Virus record (IMG/VR): IMGVR_UViG_3300010354_000631
Span: 1 to 24,434 of that record
Source: a virus
Length of the DNA stretch: 24,434 nucleotides
Direction: 5' to 3' (one strand)
Of this stretch, positions 1 through 6,364 are shown one piece after another. Below the pieces are notes generated by a model. That model saw nothing but the letters and a program-made list of their open reading frames with translations. It did no database searches and was not told where the DNA came from. The translations under genes were made by a program, and so were the position numbers. Each line of letters begins with the position of its first letter. Position 1 is the first letter of the stretch.

Positions 1-176
1 AAAAGGGAATGCTTGGATTTAGTTGTTCTACATATGCTACAGCCCCAATAAATACCTATGTAAAGTTCTGGTCTGGATGGTGTCTATCTAATGCTTCATT
101 TGATGGATTCCAAATTAGACCTCAAGGTGCAGACGGTATTACTGGAATTATTAGAGTTTATGGGTATCAGGATTAG
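1..176 (+). CDS. C-terminal end of a phage tail/fibre protein (5' truncated)
   Basis: An open frame enters from the left edge (first full codon at 3) and ends at TAG 174-176, leaving 57 residues. The end of the protein reads QIRPQGADGITGIIRVYGYQD-like, with a Gly/Tyr beta-strand pattern (TGIIRVYGYQ). That pattern is common at the C-terminus of phage tail-fibre and minor tail proteins with a jelly-roll or LamG-like fold. The next gene starts 9 nt downstream, and its ribosome binding site overlaps this stop codon, which suggests co-transcription. The call of a structural tail protein rests on the end motif and on the neighbours. The domain type cannot be told from this fragment. Confidence 0.6.
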   Translation, partial: KGMLGFSCSTYATAPINTYVKFWSGWCLSNASFDGFQIRPQGADGITGIIRVYGYQD

Positions 177-184
177 GAGATGTT

Positions 185-403
185 ATGACAAATTTAAATG
201 AAGTTATTGTTGATGTTGCAAATAACACAGTTGTTGTTAATGATGTCCCTGCAGAAAAAATTGTAGAACTCGCTGCCGAAGGTGCAAGAATAGAAGCAGA
301 AAGATTAGCCAATATAGAGGCTATTAAAAATGCTAAATTAGCACTCATTGAAAAACTTGGAATTACAGAAGAAGAAGCATCACTGTTAATGGGAGGTATT
401 TAA
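185..403 (+). CDS. Small tail-associated protein (72 aa)
   Basis: The start ATG at 185 follows AGGAGA (175-180) at a good distance. The N-terminal third is predicted to be beta-rich (NEVIVDVANNTVVVNDVPAE). The rest is a charged Ala-rich helix that ends in KLGITEEEASLLMG. This layout, with a helical tail and a KLG-[IL]-TEEE ending, recurs in small proteins encoded next to phage tail-fibre genes, which are often listed as tail accessory or assembly proteins. Its stop overlaps the start of the next gene (TAATG at 401-405), so the two are probably translationally coupled. A chaperone or accessory role for the large downstream protein is inferred from position only. Confidence 0.6.
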   Translation: MTNLNEVIVDVANNTVVVNDVPAEKIVELAAEGARIEAERLANIEAIKNAKLALIEKLGITEEEASLLMGGI

Positions 404-2649
404 TGTCAACAGTTAGTTCATCAAGCAAAGTAGCATACATGTATGACGCAGCGTCAGATACTTGGTATGCAGTTGCTGGTGTTGCTAACACAAATGTCCC
501 ATACTCTTGGACTCAAACACATACATTTGGTTCTGTAGTTACAGCAAATGATGTTATTCGTGCTAAGGCTGGTGTAAATAGATTCCAAAATCCTGCTGCT
601 AGAGATGCAGTTATAACATCTCCACAAGAAGGAACTGTATGCTATGTTGAACAAACAAATGGCGGAACAGATATTAAAGAGATTCAATGTTATGTAAATG
701 GAAGTTGGAGAGGACTAACCAATACCGCTTTATTTGTTGAAAAAGTTTCAAATCATACACTAAATATATCTGATCCAGGGAAAACAGTATTAATGAATTC
801 AGGAACAAGTGTTAATGTTACAGTTCCTTCAAATACTGATGTTCAATTTGCTATAGGACACACGATTAAAGTAGTTGCTATGGGTGCTGGTACTGTAAAT
901 TTTGTTGAAGGTTCTGGAGTAACAATATTAAGTAAAAACTCTAGTAAAACAATTGCCTATAGATACGGAGAAGCAGAATTAAAGAAAACTGGAACAAACA
1001 CTTGGCTACTTACTGGAGATTTAATTACTGGTGGAGGATTACTTTCTACTTTTAGTGTTACTTATGATTGTGATGGTGGAAGCAACTGTCCAGCAAACTC
1101 AAGTCACGCAAGCCCATATACAATACCATCAACTATTCCTGTAAAATCTGGATACCAGTTCCTTGGTTATGAAGTATCAGCAGCACCTGGAGCACTTTGT
1201 GTATTCCCATCAGTAGTTCCAAATGCACAGCCAGGACATACTATTAATTGTGAGTCTAACCTAACCATTAAGGCAGTCTGGACACCATTACATACAGACC
1301 CACCATCAACTACCCAGGCAACTACCCAGGCAACTACCCAGGCAACTACCCAGGCAACTACCCAGGCAACTACCCAGGGTACAACAGAAGGAACTACACA
1401 GGGTACTACTCAAGGCACTACTGCATCAACAACCACCACTAGCGGTGGAGGACAGGTAGTTTGTGGCGACTGTGAGGCATATACTGTTGAACAGCCTACC
1501 TGTAATGGAGAAGATGTTTATGTTGGTATTTATACTGGAACAAGAAAACTATGTTCTGATGGATCATATCAGATTTGTACACAGCCAACACTTACTTCGT
1601 GGGGAGCATGCGTTGCAACAAATGTAAGTTCTTGTGGCGGTTCTGGTGGATCTGGATCTCCATGCATAGCAACAACAACCACAACTGCTGGTCCGTACAA
1701 CCCACCTACTGAGGCAACAACAACCACAACTGCTGGTCCGTACAACCCACCTACTGAGGCAACAACAACCACAACTGCTGGTCCGTACAACCCACCTACT
1801 GAGGCAACAACAACCACAACTAGTGGATATGGGGCACCAACAAGTGCAACCACCACAACAACACAAAATTGTACGCCAGTTCAAACTACTAATGAAGTAA
1901 GAGTATGTAATGGAACTCCAACATCTGTTGTAATGTATGTAAACCCATGTACAGGTGCTGAATCGTGGACATGTCCAGAAACCACAACCACAACTGCGGC
2001 TCCTTACAACCCACCTGCTCAAGTAACTACAACTACAACAGCAGCACCAGTAGCAACTACAACTACAACAGCAGCACCGACAATTACAACAACACAAAAT
2101 TGTACGCCAGTTGCAACAAATAATGAGGTTAGAACCTGTAATGGTGTACCAACAAGTGTTGTAATTTATGTAAACCCATGTACAGGTGCAGAATCATGGA
2201 ATTGTCCACCTGCTGCAACTACAACTGCTGCACCAGCAGTAACTACAACTGCTGCACCATATAATCCACCTGTTCAAGCAACAACAACTGCTGCACCAAC
2301 AGTAACTACAACTGCTGCTTCAACTGTAACTACAACAGCAGCATCAGGTGGCGGTGGATGTGTAAGTTATGCTGATTTTGCTTGTGGATGGGATTGGAGC
2401 GGTCAATATGACTGTGCTGGTAACTGTGTAGGAGTTAATCCACAACCTACAACAACAGAAGCATCATCTGGCTCAGGAGGCACTGGCTCAGGAGGCACTG
2501 GCTCAGGAGGCACTGGCTCAGGAGGCACTGGCTCAGGCGGATCCAATACAACTGAGGCTACACAAGGTACAACTGCAGCAGATCCATGTTCACAATGCTC
2601 ATCATGTGAATATTGCTATGCTGGGGCATGCTGGAGTGATGGCTGTTAG
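403..2649 (+). CDS. Mucin-like, Thr-rich and Cys-rich tail surface protein (748 aa)
   Basis: Large virion surface protein, probably a host-binding fibre. Residues 1-205 look like a tail-fibre beta domain. Residues 217-293 resemble an InlB/Listeria-Bacteroides repeat (FSVTYDCDGG ... GYQFLGYE ... IKAVW) with added Cys. From about 299 on it is a mucin-like array: TTQA repeats, three copies of a 15-residue TTTTTAGPYNPPTEA-type unit, and other Thr/Ala/Pro runs. Between these sit Cys-rich modules, including a duplicated QNCTPV...NEVR.CNG...NPCTGAESW.CP unit. Near the end come a GSGGT linker and a Cys-rich tail (CSQCSSCEYCYAGACWSDGC). Start ATG 403 overlaps the previous stop and has GGGAGG upstream. 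The many Cys suggest an extracellular, disulfide-bonded protein. The Thr/Pro runs would be natural O-glycosylation targets for the GT60-like enzyme at 3145 (inference). Confidence 0.75.
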   Translation: MSTVSSSSKVAYMYDAASDTWYAVAGVANTNVPYSWTQTHTFGSVVTANDVIRAKAGVNRFQNPAARDAVITSPQEGTVCYVEQTNGGTDIKEIQCYVNGSWRGLTNTALFVEKVSNHTLNISDPGKTVLMNSGTSVNVTVPSNTDVQFAIGHTIKVVAMGAGTVNFVEGSGVTILSKNSSKTIAYRYGEAELKKTGTNTWLLTGDLITGGGLLSTFSVTYDCDGGSNCPANSSHASPYTIPSTIPVKSGYQFLGYEVSAAPGALCVFPSVVPNAQPGHTINCESNLTIKAVWTPLHTDPPSTTQATTQATTQATTQATTQATTQGTTEGTTQGTTQGTTASTTTTSGGGQVVCGDCEAYTVEQPTCNGEDVYVGIYTGTRKLCSDGSYQICTQPTLTSWGACVATNVSSCGGSGGSGSPCIATTTTTAGPYNPPTEATTTTTAGPYNPPTEATTTTTAGPYNPPTEATTTTTSGYGAPTSATTTTTQNCTPVQTTNEVRVCNGTPTSVVMYVNPCTGAESWTCPETTTTTAAPYNPPAQVTTTTTAAPVATTTTTAAPTITTTQNCTPVATNNEVRTCNGVPTSVVIYVNPCTGAESWNCPPAATTTAAPAVTTTAAPYNPPVQATTTAAPTVTTTAASTVTTTAASGGGGCVSYADFACGWDWSGQYDCAGNCVGVNPQPTTTEASSGSGGTGSGGTGSGGTGSGGTGSGGSNTTEATQGTTAADPCSQCSSCEYCYAGACWSDGC
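1307..1378 (+). repeat. 12-bp tandem repeat, six copies, coding
   Basis: Six perfect copies of caactacccagg encode the TTQA run of the mucin-like protein. Copies are identical at the DNA level, which points to recent expansion or slippage. The length is a multiple of three, so gain or loss of units keeps the frame. Confidence 0.95.
1669..1821 (+). repeat. 45-bp tandem repeat, 3.4 copies, coding
   Basis: Three full copies begin at 1669, 1714 and 1759, with a partial copy at 1804-1821. Each copy encodes a Thr-run followed by AGPYNPPTEA. The DNA copies are essentially identical, so copy number is likely to vary between relatives while the frame stays intact. Confidence 0.95.
2470..2541 (+). repeat. 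15-bp tandem repeat, four copies plus a partial one, coding
   Basis: Repeats of ggctcaggaggcact encode a flexible GSGGT linker that separates the last Thr-rich stretch from the Cys-rich C-terminal tail of the mucin-like protein. Confidence 0.95.
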
Positions 2650-2655
2650 TTGATA

Positions 2656-2664
2656 TGATATACT
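2656..2664 (+). promoter_or_regulatory. Extended -10 promoter candidate (TGA-TATACT)
   Basis: TGATATACT lies just after the stop of the mucin-like gene and before the strong RBS (AAAGGAG) of the gene at 2683. No clear -35 box is seen. The TGn extension is shared with most other -10 candidates in this window. Confidence 0.45.
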
Positions 2665-2682
2665 TTATAAAAAGGAGAAAAA

Positions 2683-2889
2683 ATGTCTAAATTTAAATTT
2701 GCTATTGTTGTAGGAAATGATGTGGCTGGAACTGTTGCTTTACAACAGGGCATAGATAGTACATTGGATGCTATTATTGCTGCCTATCAATCAGATCCAA
2801 AAATTATTCCAATCACAGATGATAATATTAATTTTGGATGGACTTACGACGGCACTAACTTTTTCCCACCACTACCACCACAAGGATAA
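2683..2889 (+). CDS. Small tail-fibre-linked protein (68 aa)
   Basis: ATG 2683 is preceded by AAAGGAG at good spacing. The protein starts with a beta-like segment (KFKFAIVVGNDVAGTV), continues with a helix (TLDAIIAAYQSDPKII), and ends with FGWTYDGTNFFPPLPP. The ending GW.YDG.NF.PP is a common C-terminal motif in small proteins and fibre ends of many marine and freshwater phages. The function is unknown; a virion-associated role is inferred from this motif and from the position between fibre genes. Confidence 0.65.
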   Translation: MSKFKFAIVVGNDVAGTVALQQGIDSTLDAIIAAYQSDPKIIPITDDNINFGWTYDGTNFFPPLPPQG

Positions 2890-2892
2890 TAA

Positions 2893-3129
2893 ATGTCAGA
2901 GTTGTCTGCTTGGCAAAAATACAAGCAAAATCTTGGCGAAACTCGTCCATGGGATTTGCTAAATCCAAATACACAATACGTTTCTGAGTATGAAAGTGAC
3001 AAAAGATTTTCTATTTGTCAGGGGTGTCCAGAATTAATTGCACTTACAACTCAATGCAAAAAATGCGGATGCATCATGAAATTAAAAACAAAACTAGAAA
3101 AGGCAACATGTCCATTAGGAAAATGGTAG
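2893..3129 (+). CDS. Zinc-ribbon-like Cys-rich small phage protein (78 aa)
   Basis: Six Cys are seen at residues 42, 45, 55, 58, 60 and 73 in the pattern CxxC-x9-CxxCxC-x12-C, followed by PLGKW at the end. This ICxxCPE...CxxCGCxMxxKxxLxxAxCPLxxW pattern is known from a widespread group of small phage proteins (DUF6171-like) that are probably zinc-binding. The start ATG 2893 is 3 nt after the previous stop, with a weak AAGGA at 2882-2886 inside that gene. No biochemical role is known. In related phages such genes often sit near tail-fibre or glycosyltransferase genes. Confidence 0.7.
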   Translation: MSELSAWQKYKQNLGETRPWDLLNPNTQYVSEYESDKRFSICQGCPELIALTTQCKKCGCIMKLKTKLEKATCPLGKW

Positions 3130-3130
3130 A

Positions 3131-3136
3131 TATAAT
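3131..3136 (+). promoter_or_regulatory. -10 box (TATAAT), leaderless-type, for the gene at 3145
   Basis: A perfect TATAAT ends 8 nt before the ATG at 3145, and no Shine-Dalgarno sequence lies between. Transcription would begin at or within a few bases of the start codon. Confidence 0.55.
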
Positions 3137-3144
3137 CAATAATT

Positions 3145-4026
3145 ATGGACAAGATATTTGTATCTATTGCATCTTATAGAGATCAAGAATTATTAGATAC
3201 TGTTTTTTCTATTTTAAAACAAGCAAAAAATCCAGAAAGACTATTTTTATCAATATTTTCTCAGGATGACAATCATCCGAATTTAGAACATTTGTTTGAG
3301 TTGTTTAACGTGAAACATTATGTTTATAAAAAAATACATTATAGCGATGCTCGTGGTGTTGGTTATGCTAGAGCAGAAACCCAAAAACCTTTAAATAATT
3401 CTTATAAATATTATTTACAAGTAGACAGTCACACACAGTTTATTGAACACTGGGATGAAAAAATCGTAGATCATTACGAAAAGGCTATAGGGTATTGGGG
3501 AGACCTGATCTTTACAGCCTATCCAGGCACCTATGAGTACACAGAAACAGGCAACCTAAAGTTTGCTACCGTTCTTGTTCCAACATGCCTTAGAATCCAA
3601 CCTGCGACTGAAAACAGCCCAATCAGGTTTGAGCCAAAATATAAGGATTATGTTGGTGGAGACATAGGTGAGTTTCATGGATATTTTTGTGCTGGTTTGG
3701 CTTTTGGATACTCTGAACATTTTTTAAAAGTTCCGTATGATGATCAAATTTATTTCAATGGAGAAGAGCAAACACTAGCAATAAGATTTTATTGTAATGA
3801 CATTAAATTAGTTGCTCCACCATACAACTATTGTTTTCATCATTATACTGGTAAAAAACGCATAAGACATTGGGAGCAAAGTGAAACCTGGAAAAAATAT
3901 GATGAAATTGGTATAAAAAGATTAAATGATTTTTACGAATATAAACTAGATGCCACATACGGTATTTCCAATAAAGAAAAGTACCATATGTGGCAATCTT
4001 GTTTTGTAACTCCTAGAGTTACTTAG
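3145..4026 (+). CDS. GT60-like glycosyltransferase (polypeptide O-GlcNAc-transferase type)
   Basis: 293 residues. The N-terminus IFVSIASYRDQEL matches the typical start of the Glycosyltransferase (GlcNAc) family (PF11397, CAZy GT60). QVDSHTQF (Asp94-Ser-His96) is the expected metal/nucleotide-sugar DxH motif, and G.GYARAETQ upstream fits the family. Further on are FAGLAFGYSEH-like strands, a conserved NGEEQTLAIRFY stretch, and His232-His233 with RHWE. Known family members are the Dictyostelium Skp1 hydroxyproline GlcNAc-transferase and the Trypanosoma cruzi mucin GlcNAc-transferases, which act on Thr-rich protein. The gene follows the mucin-like protein gene, separated by two small genes, so that protein is a natural candidate substrate (inference). 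It has no SD, and the TATAAT at 3131 suggests a leaderless mRNA. Its last 8 bases overlap the convergent gene at 4019. Confidence 0.8.
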   Translation: MDKIFVSIASYRDQELLDTVFSILKQAKNPERLFLSIFSQDDNHPNLEHLFELFNVKHYVYKKIHYSDARGVGYARAETQKPLNNSYKYYLQVDSHTQFIEHWDEKIVDHYEKAIGYWGDLIFTAYPGTYEYTETGNLKFATVLVPTCLRIQPATENSPIRFEPKYKDYVGGDIGEFHGYFCAGLAFGYSEHFLKVPYDDQIYFNGEEQTLAIRFYCNDIKLVAPPYNYCFHHYTGKKRIRHWEQSETWKKYDEIGIKRLNDFYEYKLDATYGISNKEKYHMWQSCFVTPRVT

Positions 4027-4579
4027 GGAATTTTTCCATCCACTGTTTTGTTCTTTGGGTTAGACCCTTCCAAGAACTCCAGTCCTGTCCTCCATTGGAC
4101 ATATGATATGCAATTTCTGCATTTATTACTGGATTAAATAAGTCTGCATTATGGTCTAACTCAAATTTGTCACGACGATCTAGACCAAGAACACCAAGCA
4201 TATTAATCTGAAAGATACCATACGAACTGTCACCAGTTGAGGTATTTCCGTTAAATGCTAGTGGACGACCATTACTTTCTTTTTTAGCAACAGCCCATGC
4301 CTCCTTTAGATTTTGACCTTCAAAGCCCACTAACTTCAGTAGATTTTTTAGGTCTTTGTCAGATAGAGATGTAGCGTTTTGATATTTTTCTAACTGATCT
4401 TCTTTAGCCTTAGAAACGACTTTGGCCACTTCCGTGGCCTCTATTGTTTCTGTCAGCACGACACTAGTGCCGTCTAATCGGTTTTCAGAAGCATTAGCAG
4501 CGTTTGACCAAACGGCAAACATTGCCAATATGCTGAGTGTACCAATGATTTGCCTGTTATTATTCATAAAGTTAATCAT
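4019..4579 (-). CDS. Secreted lysozyme/lytic-transglycosylase-like muralytic enzyme
   Basis: The only minus-strand gene. The ATG at 4579 is preferred over the upstream GTG at 4606 because AAGGAGGA (complement of 4583-4590) lies 5-6 nt before it. The 186-residue product has a signal peptide (charged start, hydrophobic core IIGTLSILAMFAVW, AANA cleavage site near residue 30), a helical linker, and an SLT/lysozyme-like domain. The domain shows AVAKKESNGRP (catalytic Glu about 101), TGDSSYGIFQINMLG and LFNPVINAEIAYHMSNGG...WSSW, as in the SLT_3-type transglycosylase-like proteins of actinobacteria and their phages. It would cut peptidoglycan outside the membrane. A sec signal is unusual for a classical holin-dependent endolysin. 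It might be a signal-dependent endolysin or a moron-type wall enzyme. It converges on the GT60-like gene with an 8-bp overlap. Confidence 0.8.
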   Translation of the reverse strand: MINFMNNNRQIIGTLSILAMFAVWSNAANASENRLDGTSVVLTETIEATEVAKVVSKAKEDQLEKYQNATSLSDKDLKNLLKLVGFEGQNLKEAWAVAKKESNGRPLAFNGNTSTGDSSYGIFQINMLGVLGLDRRDKFELDHNADLFNPVINAEIAYHMSNGGQDWSSWKGLTQRTKQWMEKFPK

Positions 4580-4601
4580 AGTTTCCTCCTTAGAAACGAA
4601 T

Positions 4602-4621
4602 GACACCTTTTTAGGGGTGCC
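4602..4621 (-). other. Stem-loop in the leader of the minus-strand lysozyme gene
   Basis: On the minus-strand RNA, GGCACC pairs with GGUGUC (six pairs, one G-U) around an A-rich loop. It would lie close to the 5' end of the transcript, upstream of the RBS. There is no U-tract, so it looks like a leader hairpin rather than a terminator. Confidence 0.4.
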
Positions 4622-4633
4622 ATGTTACTTCTT

Positions 4634-4663
4634 AGTATAACATAAATTTATTCTCATTGTCAA
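4634..4663 (-). promoter_or_regulatory. Sigma-70-type promoter for the lysozyme-like gene
   Basis: Reading the minus strand: a perfect -35 TTGACA (complement of 4658-4663), an 18-bp spacer, then TATACT (complement of 4634-4639) with a TGT extension directly upstream. Transcription would start near 4627, giving a leader of about 48 nt. The -35 overlaps that of the divergent promoter for the gene at 4692. Confidence 0.7.
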
Positions 4664-4683
4664 ATACCTAAAAGTGGTATAAT
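4657..4683 (+). promoter_or_regulatory. Promoter for the gene at 4692, leaderless type
   Basis: Extended -10 TGG-TATAAT (4675-4683) ends 8 nt before ATG 4692, without a Shine-Dalgarno sequence. A -35-like TTGTCA lies at 4657-4662 with a short 15-bp spacer. It overlaps the -35 of the opposite promoter, so the two may compete. Confidence 0.6.
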
Positions 4684-4691
4684 AAAACCAT

Positions 4692-5222
4692 ATGGCAACA
4701 GGAAATACAAATGATGGGGTATTTAATTTACCCTTTCCAATAGCAGAAGATCCAGTAAATGTACACGGAGATATTGAGCAGTTAGCAGATAGGTTACGTG
4801 TTGTTTTACCACCGCTTGGCATTTCTGCTTTTCAGATGAATGTTAAAAATGTGAGCGGTATCACATTAGAGGCAAGAACTCCCGTATATGTAACAACCTC
4901 AGTTAATGGTGTTACACATGTCACAAAAGCAACATCATCAACAACTCAACCTATTCTTGGATTATTAAAAGAGACATTAGATAATAATGAAGAAGGTTTG
5001 GTAATTGTTGCTGGTGTTTTAGATAATATTAATACAAGTGATTTATCTCCAGCAGGTGCTGTTGTTTATGTTGGTACAACTGGAGGATTAACAACTACTA
5101 GACCATCAACAGGTTCTGGGGCAGTTGGAATTGTTGCAAATGTATCTCCAACAGCAGGAATTATAATTGTTGAGGCTAAAGGCAACGGTACCTGGGGAGC
5201 ACTCAGAGACGGTTTAGCCTAA
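4692..5222 (+). CDS. Phage structural (tail/fibre or decoration-like) protein, 176 aa
   Basis: The N-terminus (NLPFPIAEDPVNVHGDIEQLADRL) resembles the start of many phage fibre proteins of the type 'YPLP..DPVNVH.D...LA'. Residues from about 48 to 170 carry repeated beta strands with Gly turns (NVSGITLEARTPVYVTT, ILGLLKETLDNNEEGLVIVAG, SPAGAVVYVG, GIVANVSPTAGIIIVEAKG). These recall small beta-barrel proteins that decorate capsids or fibres (the 'not too cold, G.pVyv, iG.v, G.i.v' pattern of DUF2190-like and fibre domains). It is the first gene of the rightward block, driven by an extended -10 at 4675. The next gene starts 20 nt on with its own -10. The specific virion position cannot be told. 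Confidence 0.65.
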   Translation: MATGNTNDGVFNLPFPIAEDPVNVHGDIEQLADRLRVVLPPLGISAFQMNVKNVSGITLEARTPVYVTTSVNGVTHVTKATSSTTQPILGLLKETLDNNEEGLVIVAGVLDNINTSDLSPAGAVVYVGTTGGLTTTRPSTGSGAVGIVANVSPTAGIIIVEAKGNGTWGALRDGLA

Positions 5223-5225
5223 TTG

Positions 5226-5234
5226 TGGTATAAT
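5226..5234 (+). promoter_or_regulatory. Extended -10 (TGG-TATAAT), leaderless-type, for the gene at 5243
   Basis: The box lies in the 20-nt gap after the previous stop and ends 8 nt before the ATG. The hexamer with its TGG extension and the 8-nt gap are the same as at 4675-4683. No SD is present. Confidence 0.6.
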
Positions 5235-5242
5235 CTAATATT

Positions 5243-5647
5243 ATGGCAACACTGCGTGGATCTGCTTCTTATTACGATGTAGGAAATAAACCTCCAACAG
5301 TTTCTTGGACGGTTGTGCGTGGTGATACAGCATCATTTAGAGTCTATGTAACAGATGACGAAAAACAACCCTTAAACATTCCTGACTGGACTATCGATAT
5401 GAAAATTAAACGTCCAAACAATTCATCAGATCTTGGGGTAATTACAGATAATGCAACATTAATACTATCATTAAATCCAGCAGCAGATGCAGATGACCTA
5501 CCAGGCGAATTTACAGTGTCTTTATTATCATCAGAATCACAAATACTTGAAACAGGAGATATCTTTGATATACAGTTGTCAAACGCAGCATATGTTTGGA
5601 CAGTGGCTCAGGGTAAGATGACGATTCTTGAAGATGTAACAGATTAA
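5243..5647 (+). CDS. Beta-sandwich phage structural protein (LtfC-like), 134 aa
   Basis: The sequence alternates beta strands and turns. SWTVVRGDTASFRVYVTDDEKQPL followed by IDMKIKRP and WTVAQGKMTILEDVTD is typical of small Ig-like or LtfC/p132-like domains found in minor virion proteins of many phages. The opening 'W.v.RGDt..f.v.v.d' is the most recognisable part. The start is set by the -10 box 8 nt upstream rather than by an RBS. The stop overlaps the next start (TAATG at 5645-5649), so this gene and the next are coupled. The exact role is unknown; baseplate or fibre-attachment roles are possible. Confidence 0.6.
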   Translation: MATLRGSASYYDVGNKPPTVSWTVVRGDTASFRVYVTDDEKQPLNIPDWTIDMKIKRPNNSSDLGVITDNATLILSLNPAADADDLPGEFTVSLLSSESQILETGDIFDIQLSNAAYVWTVAQGKMTILEDVTD

Positions 5648-5871
5648 TGGCATCAGCAAAAATATTAGATAAAAATAATAATAAACTCAAGGCAATCAAT
5701 GCAGTATCTTATGCAATAATTAATGTAGCAAATGACACTAGAACAGTAAAAATTAACGAGGTACTGCCATTTAGAGTCAAGTTTACAAATATAGGAATTG
5801 AAGGATATAACAGGTTAAATCCAGCAGGTATTGGAATCGCAGTAATTGGTTTCAATAACTATATTCTTTAA
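5647..5871 (+). CDS. Small conserved-looking virion-region protein, 74 aa
   Basis: Begins at ATG 5647, overlapping the preceding stop. The second half (LPFRVKFTNIGIEGYN...NPAGIGIAVIGFNNYIL) is beta-rich with conserved Gly turns. The first half (SAKILDKNNNKLKAINAVSYAIINV) is also strand-like. I do not recognise a characterised family. The tight coupling to the beta-sandwich gene upstream, and the fibre genes downstream, suggest a small structural or assembly partner. Confidence 0.6.
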   Translation: MASAKILDKNNNKLKAINAVSYAIINVANDTRTVKINEVLPFRVKFTNIGIEGYNRLNPAGIGIAVIGFNNYIL

Positions 5872-5889
5872 TAATACAAAAATGGAGGT

Positions 5890-5895
5890 TATAAT
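5890..5895 (+). promoter_or_regulatory. -10 box (TATAAT) upstream of the gene at 5902
   Basis: TATAAT ends 6 nt before the ATG. A GGAGG lies at 5884-5888, 13 nt from the start and overlapping the position where the promoter would melt. It would therefore not be on a transcript that starts here, but could serve a read-through transcript. Confidence 0.45.
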
Positions 5896-5901
5896 ATAGC
5901 C

Positions 5902-6348
5902 ATGGCAAAAATAACAATCCCTGCCGTTAAAGCAAAGTTCAGAACAGGTGATCGTCCTACACAGGAAGATTACGAAGATTTAATTGACACCCTTGCAGGT
6001 GCTGGAAATGATCTTGGCTCATCTGGTAATAACGAAAACACAATCTCTGGCATTGAAAATGTTACAGTGATAGATAATTTTGACGCCACACAATGGCGTA
6101 TGGTTAAGTACTTGGTCTCCATAGCAAAAACAACTGCTGGAGATAACAAGTTTTATGCAACAGAGTTGACCATACTTGTAGACGGTACAAATGTAAACGT
6201 CTCTGAGTATGGCACTATAGACAATGATGGGAATATTGGCACCATTAGCGTCTCACGGACTGGAAATACCGTGGCCTTAACAGTCACTCCAGATCCTGCA
6301 ATTAAGCCAGTCACAGTTCGTTATGCACGAATTGGACTTAAGGCATAA
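5902..6348 (+). CDS. Short tail-fibre protein sharing a C-terminal module with the next gene
   Basis: 148 residues. The N-terminus (VKAKFRTGDRPTQEDYEDLIDT) resembles the virion-anchoring start of fibre proteins in T4-like and other marine phages. The C-terminal ~85 residues (WRMVKYLVSIA...ATELTILVDGTNVNVSEYGTI...GTISVSRTGNTVALTVTP...VTVRYARIGLKA) align by eye with the last ~85 residues of the 537-aa fibre gene downstream (AEFLVKIA...SKVILTLDT..IAVTEYAMV...GSVSADVSGADVRLRVT...VAVVGTLLK). A shared trimerisation or tip module is likely. The gene has both a close -10 and a distant GGAGG. Role in the fibre is inferred. Confidence 0.65.
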   Translation: MAKITIPAVKAKFRTGDRPTQEDYEDLIDTLAGAGNDLGSSGNNENTISGIENVTVIDNFDATQWRMVKYLVSIAKTTAGDNKFYATELTILVDGTNVNVSEYGTIDNDGNIGTISVSRTGNTVALTVTPDPAIKPVTVRYARIGLKA

Positions 6349-6364
6349 ATAAGGAGATAAAAAT

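Noticed and set aside
1307-1821. CRISPR-like direct repeats
   Set aside because: Repeats are contiguous without unique spacers, are in frame, and encode a regular protein sequence.
1564-2097. A 177-aa, Cys/Trp-rich open frame on the minus strand inside the mucin-like gene
   Set aside because: It is the reverse reading of Thr/Pro repeats (ACA/ACC codons give TGT/GGT in antisense). Composition is purely repeat-derived, and no RBS or promoter was seen.
4580-4606. Upstream GTG start (4606) for the lysozyme-like gene
   Set aside because: The nine extra residues are encoded by the RBS region itself (AAGGAGGA reads as Lys-Glu-Glu). ATG 4579 has ideal SD spacing and gives a normal signal peptide.
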